This document shows positions 22,620 to 33,628 of a stretch of 64,000 bases of DNA, piece by piece. The DNA comes from Aplectana chamaeleonis (Eukaryota; Nematoda; Chromadorea; Rhabditida; Cosmocercidae): NCBI GenBank assembly GCA_029168955.1, contig JAPDOI010000209.1, forward strand, positions 744,001 through 808,000, in the 5' to 3' direction. How positions within the stretch are numbered: the first letter of the stretch is position 1; every line of letters starts with the position of its first letter. Under the pieces are notes generated by a model. The model was not told where the DNA came from and made no database searches. It worked only from the letters and a program-made list of their open reading frames with translations. Made by a program: the position numbers and the translations under genes.

Positions 22620-22833
22620 AGACAAGCCCGTAACGGTCAAAATCTGCTGGTCTGCTCCCGATCTACAGTACTATCGCTCTTGGCGGGAACGACATGGATT
22701 GGTGGTGTGCATGCGACCATGGCTTTATATCATGCTCACGCGACCATGGATTCATAATCCATGTCGGTCTCGCAAGGAAAGGGGTACTGTAGGCCGGGGG
22801 CAGACCCGTAGATTTTGACCGTTACTGGTTTGT
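22620..22833. mobile_element. foldback MITE with 8-bp target duplication
   Basis: Left end AGACAAGCCCGTAACGGTCA, right end TGACCGTTACTGGTTTGT, with longer inner arms. CACCCTAC flanks it perfectly at 22612-22619 and 22834-22841. The centre has CGACATGGATTGG and a mirrored CCATGTCG. An 8-bp duplication points to a hAT-like mobiliser; that is inference. Confidence 0.82.
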
Positions 22834-23380
22834 CACCCTACGGTATGCTAGTGCAAGTACGCAATCGCTCAATCGCCTTTTCCGTTGTCGTGTACTGTTC
22901 AATGATTTTTCGTTGTAGATTTCCCATCATAATGTCTTACAAAATATTGATACAGGCTTTGTGATATTTAAATAAAGTTTTTCAACCGTAGCCAACTAAG
23001 AAGTATCCGAAGCTGACTTTAAATCTTTGAAACTAAGTTGTAACACAGACCTAAGCTTTGAATCGTTTCTGGAGGTTGTTCTGTGTAGTGTGGACAGTAA
23101 GGTTTGTAAAATAAATTCTCTAATTTAATCCTTATTTTTTCACGGGTGCTGCTCTTCTCTCGGACTTGGGAAGTTGTGAAAAAAATTTCACCTAAGCATT
23201 GTCCTGTGAGGGGGATGCTGCACAGGCAGACCGGTTTTCAGTTCTTAAAGGATTACAGCAGGATACGGTAGGTGTACCGTAGTGAATTTGTGTTTCGAAT
23301 TCGTTCTGGATTTAGTTTACGGGGGCTATATGTAAGTACTGGATGTGAAGTTGAATTTCAGGCACCCTGCCGCCAAATAC
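22834..23380. other. intergenic, no gene recognised
   Basis: A lone AATAAA at about 22971 could be a polyadenylation signal, but no exon upstream is supported. Confidence 0.4.
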
Positions 23381-24050
23381 AATCACTTCCGAATTTCACC
23401 TTCAAATTTACTGTGTGGTCCAGCTTTCGCATTTTTTGAAAACGGTTTATTCTTCCTACTATTAAAACATGGAATCAGCCATTGTTGATTGAACGTTTTC
23501 ATCTTCTGAGGACTAGATGATACCTCCAAAATAAATTTGTGAGTATTCTTCAATGGACGAATTTCGTTTTTTTTTTTTTCAAAAATTGGCCATTACTGCA
23601 ATTTCTTTTCTACGCGATTTTTTGAGGCGTCAAACGTCGTAGTTAATTATTATGAGGTATTCCCAAGTCGCAAATATTTCTTTTGTGAATTATCGGCTAT
23701 TTTTTAATTGAAAAACAAACCAAAATTCGATAAAACTAGTCGATAATTCACAAAGCAATTATTTGCGATAGGGGAATACCTCGTAGTAATCAGCTGCGGC
23801 GTTTGGAGCTCCAAAATCATTGAGTAGAAAATATTGCAGTAACTTCCAATTTTTGAAAAAATTCGAAATTCATCTCATGTAAGAATTTCCAAAAATCTAT
23901 TTTGAAGCTATCATCTAGCCCCTCAGGGTTAAAATGTTCAGTCAACCATGGCTGATTCAGTGCTATAATAGGAGGCAATAACAAACATTTTTCAAATATT
24001 TGGTAGGTGGGCCATACCGTAAATGTAAATGTGAAATTCGAAAGGAATTG
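23381..24050. mobile_element. long imperfect foldback, about 670 bp
   Basis: The two halves are imperfect mirror images: GAATTTCACC near 23391 with GTGAAATTC near 24031, GGAATCAGCCAT with ATGGCTGATTC, CTGAGGACTAGATGATA with TATCATCTAGCCCCTCAG, GAGGTATTCCC with GGGGAATACCTC, and GTGAATTATCG with CGATAATTCAC. It is AT-rich and non-coding. An old palindromic element is the simplest reading. Confidence 0.7.
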
Positions 24051-24187
24051 AGTCTTGAGGCAATCTAGAAAGGCTAGAAAGGAAGAAGTGAGCTTCCGAA
24101 TACCATAAAACGCTCAACAAAGAAGTTCTGCTGAGCGAGGCAACAATGCTCCTTCAAAAAGCGCAATTATTTTTTCACCAGTCTACA

Positions 24188-24424
24188 TAAAGTCCGTCCT
24201 AAAGAGACTGCGTCCACGAGGTCCGCGTGCGTGTCGAACGACTGCCGCGAAGGCATTTTCCGAACTTGGAAATTGATAGTCAGGAATGTTAGACGAACGG
24301 TGGATAATACGTTGATCAGCTATTCACAGGCATGAGAAGGCTTATCCGAAACAATGCCTTTGCGACGGCTGCTCCACACGCAGGCCGACCGCGTGGGCGG
24401 ACAGTCTTATTCGGACAGGCTCCA
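24188..24424. mobile_element. M-family MITE, copy 3
   Basis: The left end TAAAGTCCGTCCTAAAGAGA and the right arm GGCCGACCGCGTGGGCGGAC match the family; arms are diverged. No coding content. Confidence 0.7.
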
Positions 24425-24837
24425 GTGTGAGGCTTCTCGGCGTAACACGCAGGTACTTCACAGGCCAATGGGGAATTTTGATTGTTGGGAATTTTCGACC
24501 AAAGTTTTCAAAAAACTGGGATCACTGAATTTTTCGGTAAAAATGAGAATTTTTATAGTCAATTAGCTTTTACAGGAACAACTTGTGAAAAAATTGAATA
24601 ATTTCGAATAGAGATTTTTTTCAATTCTCTCGTCACCAGAAAACGCAGCTCCACTCTGTTCTCTCTATTCGTTCACCTTTCTCTTCTTCTTCATTTGCTT
24701 ATTTTAGAGTGAAATTTTCTACGGTACAAGACTGATGATTTCACGGATAGCACTGACACTTTGGGTTCCTTATTATGTGGTGACGCAGACTCGGTGCACG
24801 TATGCTATACAGTCGGCATGATTCCTAGTGATACTCT

Positions 24838-24926
24838 GAGTTCCCTATTGAAGGTTGGTGCAAACTCGGTGCCATTTGCTATAACATAGGTGTACCGAAT
24901 CTGCACCAACCTTCAATGGGGAACTC
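24838..24926. repeat. short palindrome beside a hAT-like MITE
   Basis: GAGTTCCCTATTGAAGGTTG and CAACCTTCAATGGGGAACTC mirror each other with few mismatches over about 35-bp arms and a short loop. GGTGCAAACTCGGTGC words recur at 13420 and 21155. Confidence 0.75.
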
Positions 24927-24945
24927 ACGTGCCATCCGTGCCGAA

Positions 24946-25146
24946 GAGGGTCAAGCAGGGCGTTGCGACCGATCTCAGAGAAGCTACGACACCCCCCCCC
25001 CCCCTGGAGACCAAAATTTTCGAAAATGTTAAAATTTTCATGATTTCCTCCCTAAATTCACACATTCCCTTTTTTGGTGCCAGAATTCTTACGACCCCCC
25101 CCCCCCTTCTCCGTTGCGTTTCGTCACACAACCCCGCTGGATCCTG
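24946..25146. mobile_element. hAT-like MITE, copy 3 (diverged)
   Basis: Left end GAGGGTCAAGCAGGGCGTTG, right end CCGCTGGATCCTG, with the family interior (AGCTACGAC plus long C tracts at about 24993-25006 and 25095-25106). The flanking octamers match at five of eight positions, so the duplication is decayed. Confidence 0.65.
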
Positions 25147-26060
25147 GCGCCCACTTTTTCTCTACTTCCATCAATTGATGGTTTGAAAAGTGAAACCGAT
25201 TATGTCCACATAAAGCGACTCGGAACCTTCGTCGATTAATGGATCTTGAAATACTATTTCCGTTTTTATGCTACCTGTTTCAGATAAAAACGTGTGACAA
25301 TGCCTATGGAACCAACGGATGTCATGTGGTGAGTCTCGTAAACATTTATTTTGTTTACGGAGTGAGGATGAAATGTGTGAGTTGAGAGAGCGAACACAGA
25401 GAGGATGTGGGGACAAACAATTGTTTTCCCATCAAACTGTATGGGATCTGGAAAGAGCTCGGCGCATGAATTCGCAGTTGCTATTTGAGAAAATGTGACA
25501 TTAGATTGTGTTCCCAAGGCAAAAACAGGGCGGACTCGCTATCGCTAGAAAGGCAAAAAGTGCTTGTGATTTTTGTGTACTTGTGAAGAATGAGTCTTGT
25601 GATCAGTAATGGAAGTGCTGCACGTGCTGTTTCGAATGTGCCGAAGACGTCTTGCTCGTGCTGTGGGTGCCTGCCATCTAGGGGAGGAAGACAGAGTGTC
25701 CCTCATGAACAGAGTACACCCAGAGAACGAGCACCGGCTGGCCCTGCCCGCTGTCGACGCCGCGTGTGTGATCCGCCCCTGGGAACCACGATATAATCAG
25801 GCTCTTTCATTACTACACTAAGATCTCAATCTCAACCCTATATAGCATATTTCACAAAGAAGACCTACTACTCTGTTCTAATGGCTGCTGCTCCTATTCG
25901 TATTCCTGTGTGGTTAGTTTACTCACATTCTTTGAGTGGGTTGATGAGGTTAGAGAAAGTGAAAGTGTGAGGCGCTGTCATTAACTGACTAGGATTGAGG
26001 TTCAGCTTGGTGAATTTCTTATTAACTGTGGTTAAATTGGAGGTCAGTCAGAGTGCAAGG
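25147..26060. other. intergenic, one GC-rich open patch
   Basis: A GC-rich patch at 25600-25800 is open in two frames but shows no motif or flanking splice pair that I can support. No other gene or repeat assigned. Confidence 0.4.
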
Positions 26061-26254
26061 CAGGATCAAGCGTGTTGGTGATGGGATCGTTAAAGTTAGG
26101 CTCAAGTTAGAAAAAATTGGTCGGGAATCGTACGAAATTTGGCCTAAAGGTTAGAATCTGTGTAGAAGGTATTTAAATTTTCCAAAAGTTGTGGTTACTT
26201 AGGGAGGGGGTCGTAGCTGCGCTGAGATTCGAAACAACGGCTGGCTAGACCGTG
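26061..26254. mobile_element. hAT-like MITE, copy 4
   Basis: Left end CAGGATCAAGCGTGTTGG, right end CAACGGCTGGCTAGACCGTG. Flanking octamers GTGCAAGG (26053-26060) and GTTCAAGG (26255-26262) agree at seven of eight bases. The terminus has drifted from CAGGG. Confidence 0.75.
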
Positions 26255-26565
26255 GTTCAAGGCACCCATTTGGTACTATTCCACTTTTTGAACTCCAGTT
26301 CAAAAGGTCGTCCAAATTTTGTAAAACGAGTTTAGCGTGGATGCTGTTCGTTTTCGTTGGGGAAAGATTACGGCAGGTTACAGTACGTATACCGTACTAG
26401 GTCGCTATTTTCGGTTTCATAACAGCTACGGTAGGCTACAGTGGATGTATTTCGTTCGGTTACCGTGACCTACCGTTATCCGTTTGAAATCGGAAAATGG
26501 ACAAAGGCTTCGTGGTCAGCTCTCTGGAGAACCGCAGGATCAAGCAGACCTTGGCCCCCTACATA

Positions 26566-26757
26566 CTATCGTTCTCTTGGCCAAATTCCGGTGCGCGGTT
26601 GCGGACTACGGCTGTTGCATCATGCGACACGTGATAATTGTGCTTGGAGAAAGGTGAATCGTGCCGAGACCAAGTGGTCCCAGCACGATTGTCACGTGTC
26701 GCATGATGCAATAACCGCAGTCCGCAAATGCGGACCGGAATTTATCTCCTAACGGAG
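26566..26757. mobile_element. CTGTYGTTCT foldback, copy 1 (degenerate right end)
   Basis: Holds TTGCATCATGCGACACGTGA and the mirror TCACGTGTCGCATGATGCAA, with outer CAAATTCCGG and CCGGAATTT arms. TA precedes it at 26564-26565. The right terminus is eroded and abuts copy 2. Confidence 0.7.
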
Positions 26758-26760
26758 CTA

Positions 26761-26957
26761 CTGTCGTTCTAGGAGCCAAATTTCGGTCCACATTTGCGCA
26801 CAACGGCTGTTGCTTCGCGCAATAGGATGATAGTATTGCTGAGACCATTTGGTCCCGGCAGGATTCACCTTTCTCACAGCACAATTATCATCGTGTCGCG
26901 TGATGCAACAGCCGTAGTCCGCAGTTGCGGACGGGAATTGGGCTACAAGAACGACAG
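26761..26957. mobile_element. CTGTYGTTCT foldback, copy 2, TA-flanked
   Basis: Ends CTGTCGTTCT and AGAACGACAG are exact mirrors, with TA on both sides (26759-26760, 26958-26959). Inner arms share the CGGCTGTTGC and GCAACAGCCG words. Non-coding; the TA target suggests Tc1/mariner-type mobilisation. Confidence 0.82.
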
Positions 26958-28917
26958 TAAGTTCCCTAACCCTAAGGGACCGATTTTTTCAAGGTCGAAA
27001 AAATTTACTTACCCTCTAACCCCAGGTGAATATATTTTCGGTAGCTCCGGAACTGAAAATTCTCAAAATTTTGTAACTTTTTTGTCTTTTGTAGTTCCCA
27101 GTGCACTCCTCATTCTGCTGACGAGGTCCGTGAGTGCCAGTTTAGCTCCCATAAAGAAAAACACCTGCCGAAAATTTTTGTGATTTTTCAATTTTTTAGC
27201 GACCTTCCCCCCCCCACAGAATTTCTGACTTCTTGAAAACCTAATCGTCCACCTTCGTTGTCCTGAGGAACAGTAACCGTTTGATCGTTGACAACCGGAA
27301 TCGGTAAAGTTTCAATCCTTAATTCTTTCCTAGAATCTTTCGAAATCCTTCTTCTTCCCTTTGAACAGATTACAGTTTACCTACAGTAATATTTCGCGAA
27401 ACCAGGAGCAGACCTAATATTCATGTTCAGCACCCTAATTAACCCCCATTGTCGAGTTTAGTCGAAACTTTTTTGACCTCCTGAGTTTCGGAAAGTGTTT
27501 TAGTGAGTGCTCTGCCGATGGCCGGGTAATTCGTTCATAGCGGTGAGCTCTTTCGTTGTCAGAAGTCAACTGAAGTAAGCGGTATTAGACGGCTTTTGCG
27601 ATCTCCCGAAGTAAGACAGTTTCGAAGAATGCCATACACTCCGTGATCTATGGGAAATTTGGAAACGAAATTAGGTCCTATAAACTATCATTGTGGGCCA
27701 AAGTCATTGCACTGTGAAAAGTGTGAACTGTATCTAAATTATCTAAGTGCCATATCTTGCCCTTAGGGACGTTTTGGAGGCGATTCGGAAAATTTTATGA
27801 CGACTCTTGTCTTGAAATTGTCATGTGCGAATTGAAATGGTGTTATTCCTGAATGTCATGAATCACAAAATTTCGAAATTCGGCATGCGCCTGACTGAGG
27901 ATTTTGATATTATTCTGGATACAATCTATGACAATGGGGGATGCATTCAGTAGAGGGCAGGCCGGGCGCTTTAGTATTGTGAGAGCCATATGGGCAGCTG
28001 ACGACTGGGCGCAAATTATCCAATGTGGACTCGTTGTCGTTGTCAGCATAGCATTGATTGATTTGAAAAAAATAATTGAATGATGATTTTTTTTTGACGA
28101 AAGTTACTAAAGTTAGTGTGTAAAGCGACATCTGACGGCTTTGAGGCCCTCATTGTGTACTTTTGAAGGATATGATGGCCATGCTGTACACTTGTGCTGC
28201 GGTTGAGAAAAAGGTTCGAAGAGATAGCACTTGAGGAAGTTCTTTAGGGCTCTCGGACATCATTATGGGGAATGGTGTTGAGTACCGATGGGCAGGGTCC
28301 AGTGGGATTTTTATTCCGGGTTCGGCGGGAAAGGGTGGAGGGTCGTGAAAATTTTGTTCAAGATAGAAGGTTTGAAAGTTTTTGATGAGGTATAATAAAA
28401 GAATTCTGCTTGAAAATGAAATTGTGGAACTCTTCTTGGGAACTGAGTGTTTTTTGGATAATTTTTGTGGAATTTTTAGCCAGAGAAGATGGGGTGGGGA
28501 TCTTGGGTCTGCTTTAAAAGAGTGGCTCCAGTTTCTATACGTCCGAATTTGATTTTTTCTGTTTCCTCGATTTTTTCTCTGGGACTTTCGATCACTCAGA
28601 TGTTTTGGATCCTAAAGGGACATTGTTGTGGGCGCTTGAGACTTGAGGAGCAGCCGTCATTGCGTGCACCCATAGTGTGAGTGTGGTGACAAAAACAACG
28701 TCTCACAGGTGCTTGTTGCGTACACTCGAACGCAGCCGCACTCGATGTCAGGGTCCAAGGTTCATGTCAGGATTAATGGCTGGGTCCACTGTGGCCAATC
28801 GGGATTAATGATTGGGCCCGCTCTAGCCAATCCTTTAGACTATGCTTTGCCGTACTCAAGCCCTGAAAGGTCAGATGTGACCCTTAGTGTACGGTTCAAG
28901 AACCCGATATACGTATG
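26958..28917. other. intergenic, no gene recognised
   Basis: About 2 kb with no assigned repeat and no supported gene; a C tract lies near 27208-27217. Confidence 0.4.
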
Positions 28918-29152
28918 TAGTCTGCTCGAACGACTGTCCGCCCGACCGGCCGGGGTGCGGGTCGAGCGGCCATCGCGAAGACCTTTTTTCGGACGAACTT
29001 CAATACGAATGGAGACAGTCGACTGGGATATCATTCTCTTTTCGCGTAATATTCCTGCTATTCGATTTAAAAGTAAAAAAAAAGCGTTCGCGAGGACCGA
29101 TGGACACGGACGCCGACCGCATGGGCGGGCAGTCTCGTTCGGACCGATTTTA
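28918..29152. mobile_element. M-family MITE, copy 4
   Basis: The arms ACTGTCCGCCCGACCGGCCG and GACGCCGACCGCATGGGCGG plus the right end TCGTTCGGACCGATTTTA fit the family. Confidence 0.7.
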
Positions 29153-29203
29153 TGTAGGCGTGTGCCTCATCCTTAATTTTCGCAAATTGTCCACAATAAA
29201 GGT

Positions 29204-29467
29204 AAGCTCTGACACCGCCGTAGTGGGCTATGCGATCGAGCCTCACCGGCTGCGTGCGGTCGCGCTGCGTGCTCACTCTGCTAGATAGCCTGTGTGATAG
29301 GATAAATATCCTATTTCGGATGCATTCATCGGGTATTCCTTGTATTCTTGGACTTCTGATCATTTATCCGATCGCAGGCTCTATAGCACAAGTGAGCTTG
29401 CGACGCGACCGCACGCTGCCGATGAGGCTCGATCGCGTTGCCCACTACGGCGGTGTCAGTTTAGCTA
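29204..29467. mobile_element. foldback element of about 260 bp
   Basis: The left arm CTGACACCGCCGTAGTGGGC, then GCGATCGAGCCTCA and GTGCGGTCGCG, is mirrored by CGCGACCGCAC, TGAGGCTCGATCGCG and GCCCACTACGGCGGTGTCAG. Arms exceed 80 bp around an AT-rich centre. It starts about 50 bp from M-family copy 4. Confidence 0.78.
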
Positions 29468-30453
29468 TTTTAATGCAGCATATAAGCTCGTAAGAATGGT
29501 GAACTGCGGAAAGAGATGCGTGCAAGTCTTACCACAGCGCCAACGACGTTGGAAGCACCGCAAGCCAGGACGACCCTACGCTACTAGCACAATGCCAAAC
29601 CACGTGTGGCGAAAGTTTAGGCAGAAATTGGGGTACAGACGCAGAGGAAGCCAAGTCTTCTATTTTTCATCAAATAAGATGATTCAGCGAAGTTGAGGAT
29701 TGAAATACCTCACATATGGCAGATGTAACATTTGGAAGCGAAAACTGTCAAAAATTATAGTTGATTCGCAACTTATAACTAGTTTGGCACTCTCTCTGCG
29801 CTCTGCCTGCGCTCTAGCTTCTCGGTAAAGATTTTTCTTGCTTTCCGGTAATCGTGTGCGAAACGCCCAAAAATGCCTGGAAATGTGGTTTTCGGAGCGC
29901 GAAAAGGGGAAATTTTTTGAAATTATAGATCAGCTGCCTCTGCCTCAATAGATCTGATATTTCTGCCTTCTGCAGCACTCTGCGCGGTTTCCGGAAGGCG
30001 GAACACGTTTTCCGCTCATCTCTGGTGGGAATCTACATGCTGGGGCTTCAGGATTGCCCAAGCATTTAAACTAGGGTCATATTGGCAGACCTTTGACCCT
30101 TTCAACGGCGTTGGCATTCTGCTAGGAGCCGTGCTACTCTACTTGCGTTGTGATCTCAAGAATGTTTATGACCCTGTATGTTGTCTCAATATAAGGATTT
30201 CCATCTGTTTCATGCCCTAGAACCGGTCCATGTGATTCAGTCTCTTCCTGTGAAGGAGGGAATAGGTCAAGCAAAGTCTAGCTTACGAATTACCGACGCC
30301 GTCATAGTGCATCTACCATTTTGGCACTTGATGTTTAGTCGATAAAAGGGCACACCGAGGTCACTCTGTGATTGCTCTGATGTCCTTTGTGGAGCTTTGG
30401 TTTCCTGAAGGCATTTGTAACATGTTTATGTGGTCATGTGGTCTCTGCGGTGA
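29468..30453. other. intergenic, no gene recognised
   Basis: A basic open frame ends at 29696, but it starts inside the foldback and has no recognisable domain. Nothing else supported. Confidence 0.4.
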
Positions 30454-30461
30454 GCTGGAGA

Positions 30462-30796
30462 CAGGGTTGAGCAGGCCGTTGCGCCATTTTTCGGCGGAGC
30501 TACGACCCCCCCCTATCGAAATTTTCTAAAAATTTTCTACGACCTCCCACCTAGATTAAAACTGAAACAAAGAAAAAAACCTGATTCGTGCCCTGATGAG
30601 ACAAACAAATAGTCGCGTTCGGACACAGCTTACCTCATGATCCTTTGAAAAATCACAGTTGCACGGGATATGACCAAATTCGGTTGCGGAGTCAGAAGCA
30701 ATTATTACGGCCCCCCTCGAATTTTCATTTTTTGCAAAAATTGTTCAAATTTTCTACGACCCCTCATGTGCTGAGTCGCAACCCTGCTCGACCCTG
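30462..30796. mobile_element. hAT-like MITE, copy 5, perfect 8-bp target duplication
   Basis: Left end CAGGGTTGAGCAGGCCGTTG, right end CAACCCTGCTCGACCCTG. GCTGGAGA is duplicated at 30454-30461 and 30797-30804. The interior has GGCGGAGCTACGACCCC and TTTTCTACGACC blocks as in copy 1. Confidence 0.9.
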
Positions 30797-30804
30797 GCTG
30801 GAGA

Positions 30805-32685
30805 AGATGCGACGGACCTATATTCGTCACGCGTTTGCTATTTTTTTCGTTTTTAATTGGCAAATTTCGGAGTAGATGAAAAAAAAACTATATTTTTTTG
30901 ATAAATAGATGAAGGTTGTGAACGCAATTTTCCGTACTTCTGAAAAAAAAACAGAAAATTTCCGCACAATTTTTTGGGTGTTGTTGTGCATCGTCTTAGT
31001 TGCATCACACTGTCTGGCTCTGTCCAGATGGGAAATTCAATAGCTTTTTTTTGTTGGCCCGTGCCGGATGTTTGATTGGCACCTGGAGTTGAATGCACTA
31101 AAGTTCCAAACGCTTCGCCCTGTGAAAGGCCTACATAGGGTATCATCCTTAGCATCAAAAATTTTCTCAGCCTTCCATTGAGGAGTCGAGGAAGTGGGGA
31201 GAGTCTGATAGGGTCAGATCATTTCCAGTCGCTGTGCTGCGAATCATCTCACAGATGCACTTTTTCTGTTTTGATTAGACTGGGCCCATCTCGATTCAAA
31301 GGTTATCCTCGTTGTTGTGAAAAATGTCCTTATTGGTATCGAAAACATCCTAGTTGGTCTGAAAACATTCGATTCTGTTTGAATGGTGCTTATCTAAAGG
31401 GATTTGAGCTGATAGCATTCAAATGGAATTCATGCTTGAAAAAAAAAGATTTTCTTAAGGACAATAATGTTTTAAAAATCTAACAAACACCTTCATTTTG
31501 GACACTATGTAAACATGGTCGTTTCTTGAACCGATTAAGTAACAATTTACATACAAAAATATTTTTGTTCATTAATGCTGTCGGTTATCCTTGCGGTTAA
31601 AAATTTAGCATCGTATGCAATTCTGTCTTTTCCGTTTTTTTTTCGGAAAACTTTTCGTACACCCTGCTGTATTCCTTATCTAAGTTCGATTAAGCGTTCA
31701 AAAATGCATTTTTCCTCCATCTAATCTTCCTTATAGCTCCCTATAAATCTTGATCACGTTCGAAATTCACAATCAAATTCAAGGTGTGATCCTTGTACTG
31801 AAGGTTTTTGATTTTTGTTCGCGTTTTCTGTCGAAGCACCAAATTTGCAATCGTTGATGGTGGATTTGATTCGTAGTATAGGTGATAGCATCAGAACAGG
31901 TTTAGATTTTTTTGAAAACTGTTCAATGGTGTGTATTTCTCTTCTTCTAGGAATCTTAACTTCTGTAGTTTTTCCTACTTATCTAACGCCCCCGTGGCAC
32001 CATGATTCTAGAAATGTAATCCGAACTCAGCTATAAGAATTCGAATTCAGCCATAATCTAGTTGCAAATAAAGTTGTTGCCGAAAGAAGAAACTGCACAA
32101 CTTGCCATTTCTGAAAGATTTGCGAAAATTCCCCATTGAAGATTTTCCTTGAATCTCTTTCTGATCTGGCGCTGCCATCCGTGGCTTAAAGAAATCAAGC
32201 ATTCATAATGATTTAATCGATGCCCAAATGGATTATAGGCATCCTATGTAGACATGTAAATATTTTCCGGACAAAGACTGCACATAAAATTTTATTTTGG
32301 GATGCGAATCGAGATTTACGCTAGGCGAGGGAAGATTCACGCAGATAGAGAAAGAAGGGCGCTTTTGAAAGACATATTACACCTAGTCGAAAGAAACCAG
32401 CCAATCGGGCAAGAATGAGGTTTTCTCCAGAAAGCGGTTCGCGCAACCTGGAAGTTTACGTCAGAGGATCCTTATACCCTGGAAGTTGGGGGGGGGGTCC
32501 GTCAATGAACAAATTTCGGGTAGGATTGTAAAAAATTAGGACCAAAATAGAAACTTTCAAGTTAATTCGCAGTACAAAGTGACCTCTGTCTTTAACTTGG
32601 GTTCTTTCCCTGCCCGCTACTAGAACCTAAACCGAAGTCTCGGAAAATTAATAAATACATGCTCTGCGGAATTATGAACTGACCC
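30805..32685. other. intergenic, no gene recognised
   Basis: AT-rich. AATAAA at 32067 follows a short open frame (31815-32036) with no motif. A run of 10 G is at about 32488-32497. No gene is supported. Confidence 0.4.
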
Positions 32686-32904
32686 CAGGTTCAAGCGCGG
32701 TTTTGTGATTTCTTAATGGGTGCTGAGGGGGTGTGTCACCAGAACTTTAACCCAAAATAGAAAATTTTGGGTAGAGAGCGTGAGAATCTGGGCACGAAAA
32801 CAATGACTTGGGAAAGAATCGTAGAATTTTTGAAAATTTTTGGACATCAAGGTTAGGAGATTGTAGCTCCACTGAGGTCCTACACAACGGCCTGCTTGAC
32901 CCTG
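32686..32904. mobile_element. hAT-like MITE, copy 6 (diverged)
   Basis: Left end CAGGTTCAAGCGCGG and right end CAACGGCCTGCTTGACCCTG, with ATTGTAGCTCCACTGAGG just inside, matching the mirrored family interior. Flanking octamers agree at five of eight positions. Confidence 0.6.
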
Positions 32905-33392
32905 ATTCACCAAATTTTGCGGACCTTTAAATTTCAGAAAAAAATTCACTTGAGGTCGCGGAAAATCTCGACATGCTCGGAAAACTTCGGTTTCAGAGGG
33001 ACGGGTGTTGCAGGCTTTTTGAGGTCAGATGCAACGGCTCAGTGGACCCTTTGGTGTGTTTTACACCTATATCTACACCTTTGCTGCAGACTGAAAATTT
33101 TGCGCTTGAGAACAGTTTTTTGGCACAAAAAATTTTGAAAGTTGCTCCAAAAGTGTCCATTTCTGTATGGTGCTAAATGCTTCCTCCAAAGAATGAAAGA
33201 AAAAAGCCTTCGGACATCCTCAGACAACTTCGAAGTTTTAGTGCTTACATTGAAGCTTGATTTACAAAATCATGCCAAGGGTACAATACATGTACATAGT
33301 TGAGAACAGTACCCTAGGAGGATTAACTCAAAATCACGTTATGAATATGGAGTGGTTAATATCACAAACGGTTCTGGTTAAATTACGTATAT

Positions 33393-33628
33393 AAAGTCTG
33401 ACCGAAGGAGACTGTCTGCCCATGCGGTCAGCGTGCGTGTCTGGCCACTGTCGCAAAAGCATTTTTGGGACGAGCTCTTTTAAGGCTACGTTTAGCTGAC
33501 TGTGATATAATTCACTATTCGTCTATGATTGCTGCTGATCGAATCACAGGTCTAAAAAAAGCCTGCGACGGTTGCTAGACACGTACGCCGACCGCGTGGG
33601 CGGATAGTCTCATTCGGACCGACTTCAG
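33393..33628. mobile_element. M-family MITE, copy 5
   Basis: The left end AAAGTCTGACCGAAGGAGAC, arm GCCCATGCGGTCAGCGTGCG and mirrored GCCGACCGCGTGGGCGGATA match the family. Confidence 0.78.

Noticed and set aside
25590..25821. GC-rich patch open in two frames, possible exon
   Set aside because: No suitable splice pair keeps one frame and no motif is seen.
28709..29288. Overlapping plus-strand open frames of 155 and 133 codons
   Set aside because: They cover M-family MITE copy 4 and the neighbouring foldback.
29340..29696. Basic open frame of 118 codons
   Set aside because: It begins inside the foldback element and shows no recognisable domain.
30853..31158. Minus-strand open frame of 101 codons
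   Set aside because: No homology I recognise, low-complexity C-terminal part, and no exon chain.
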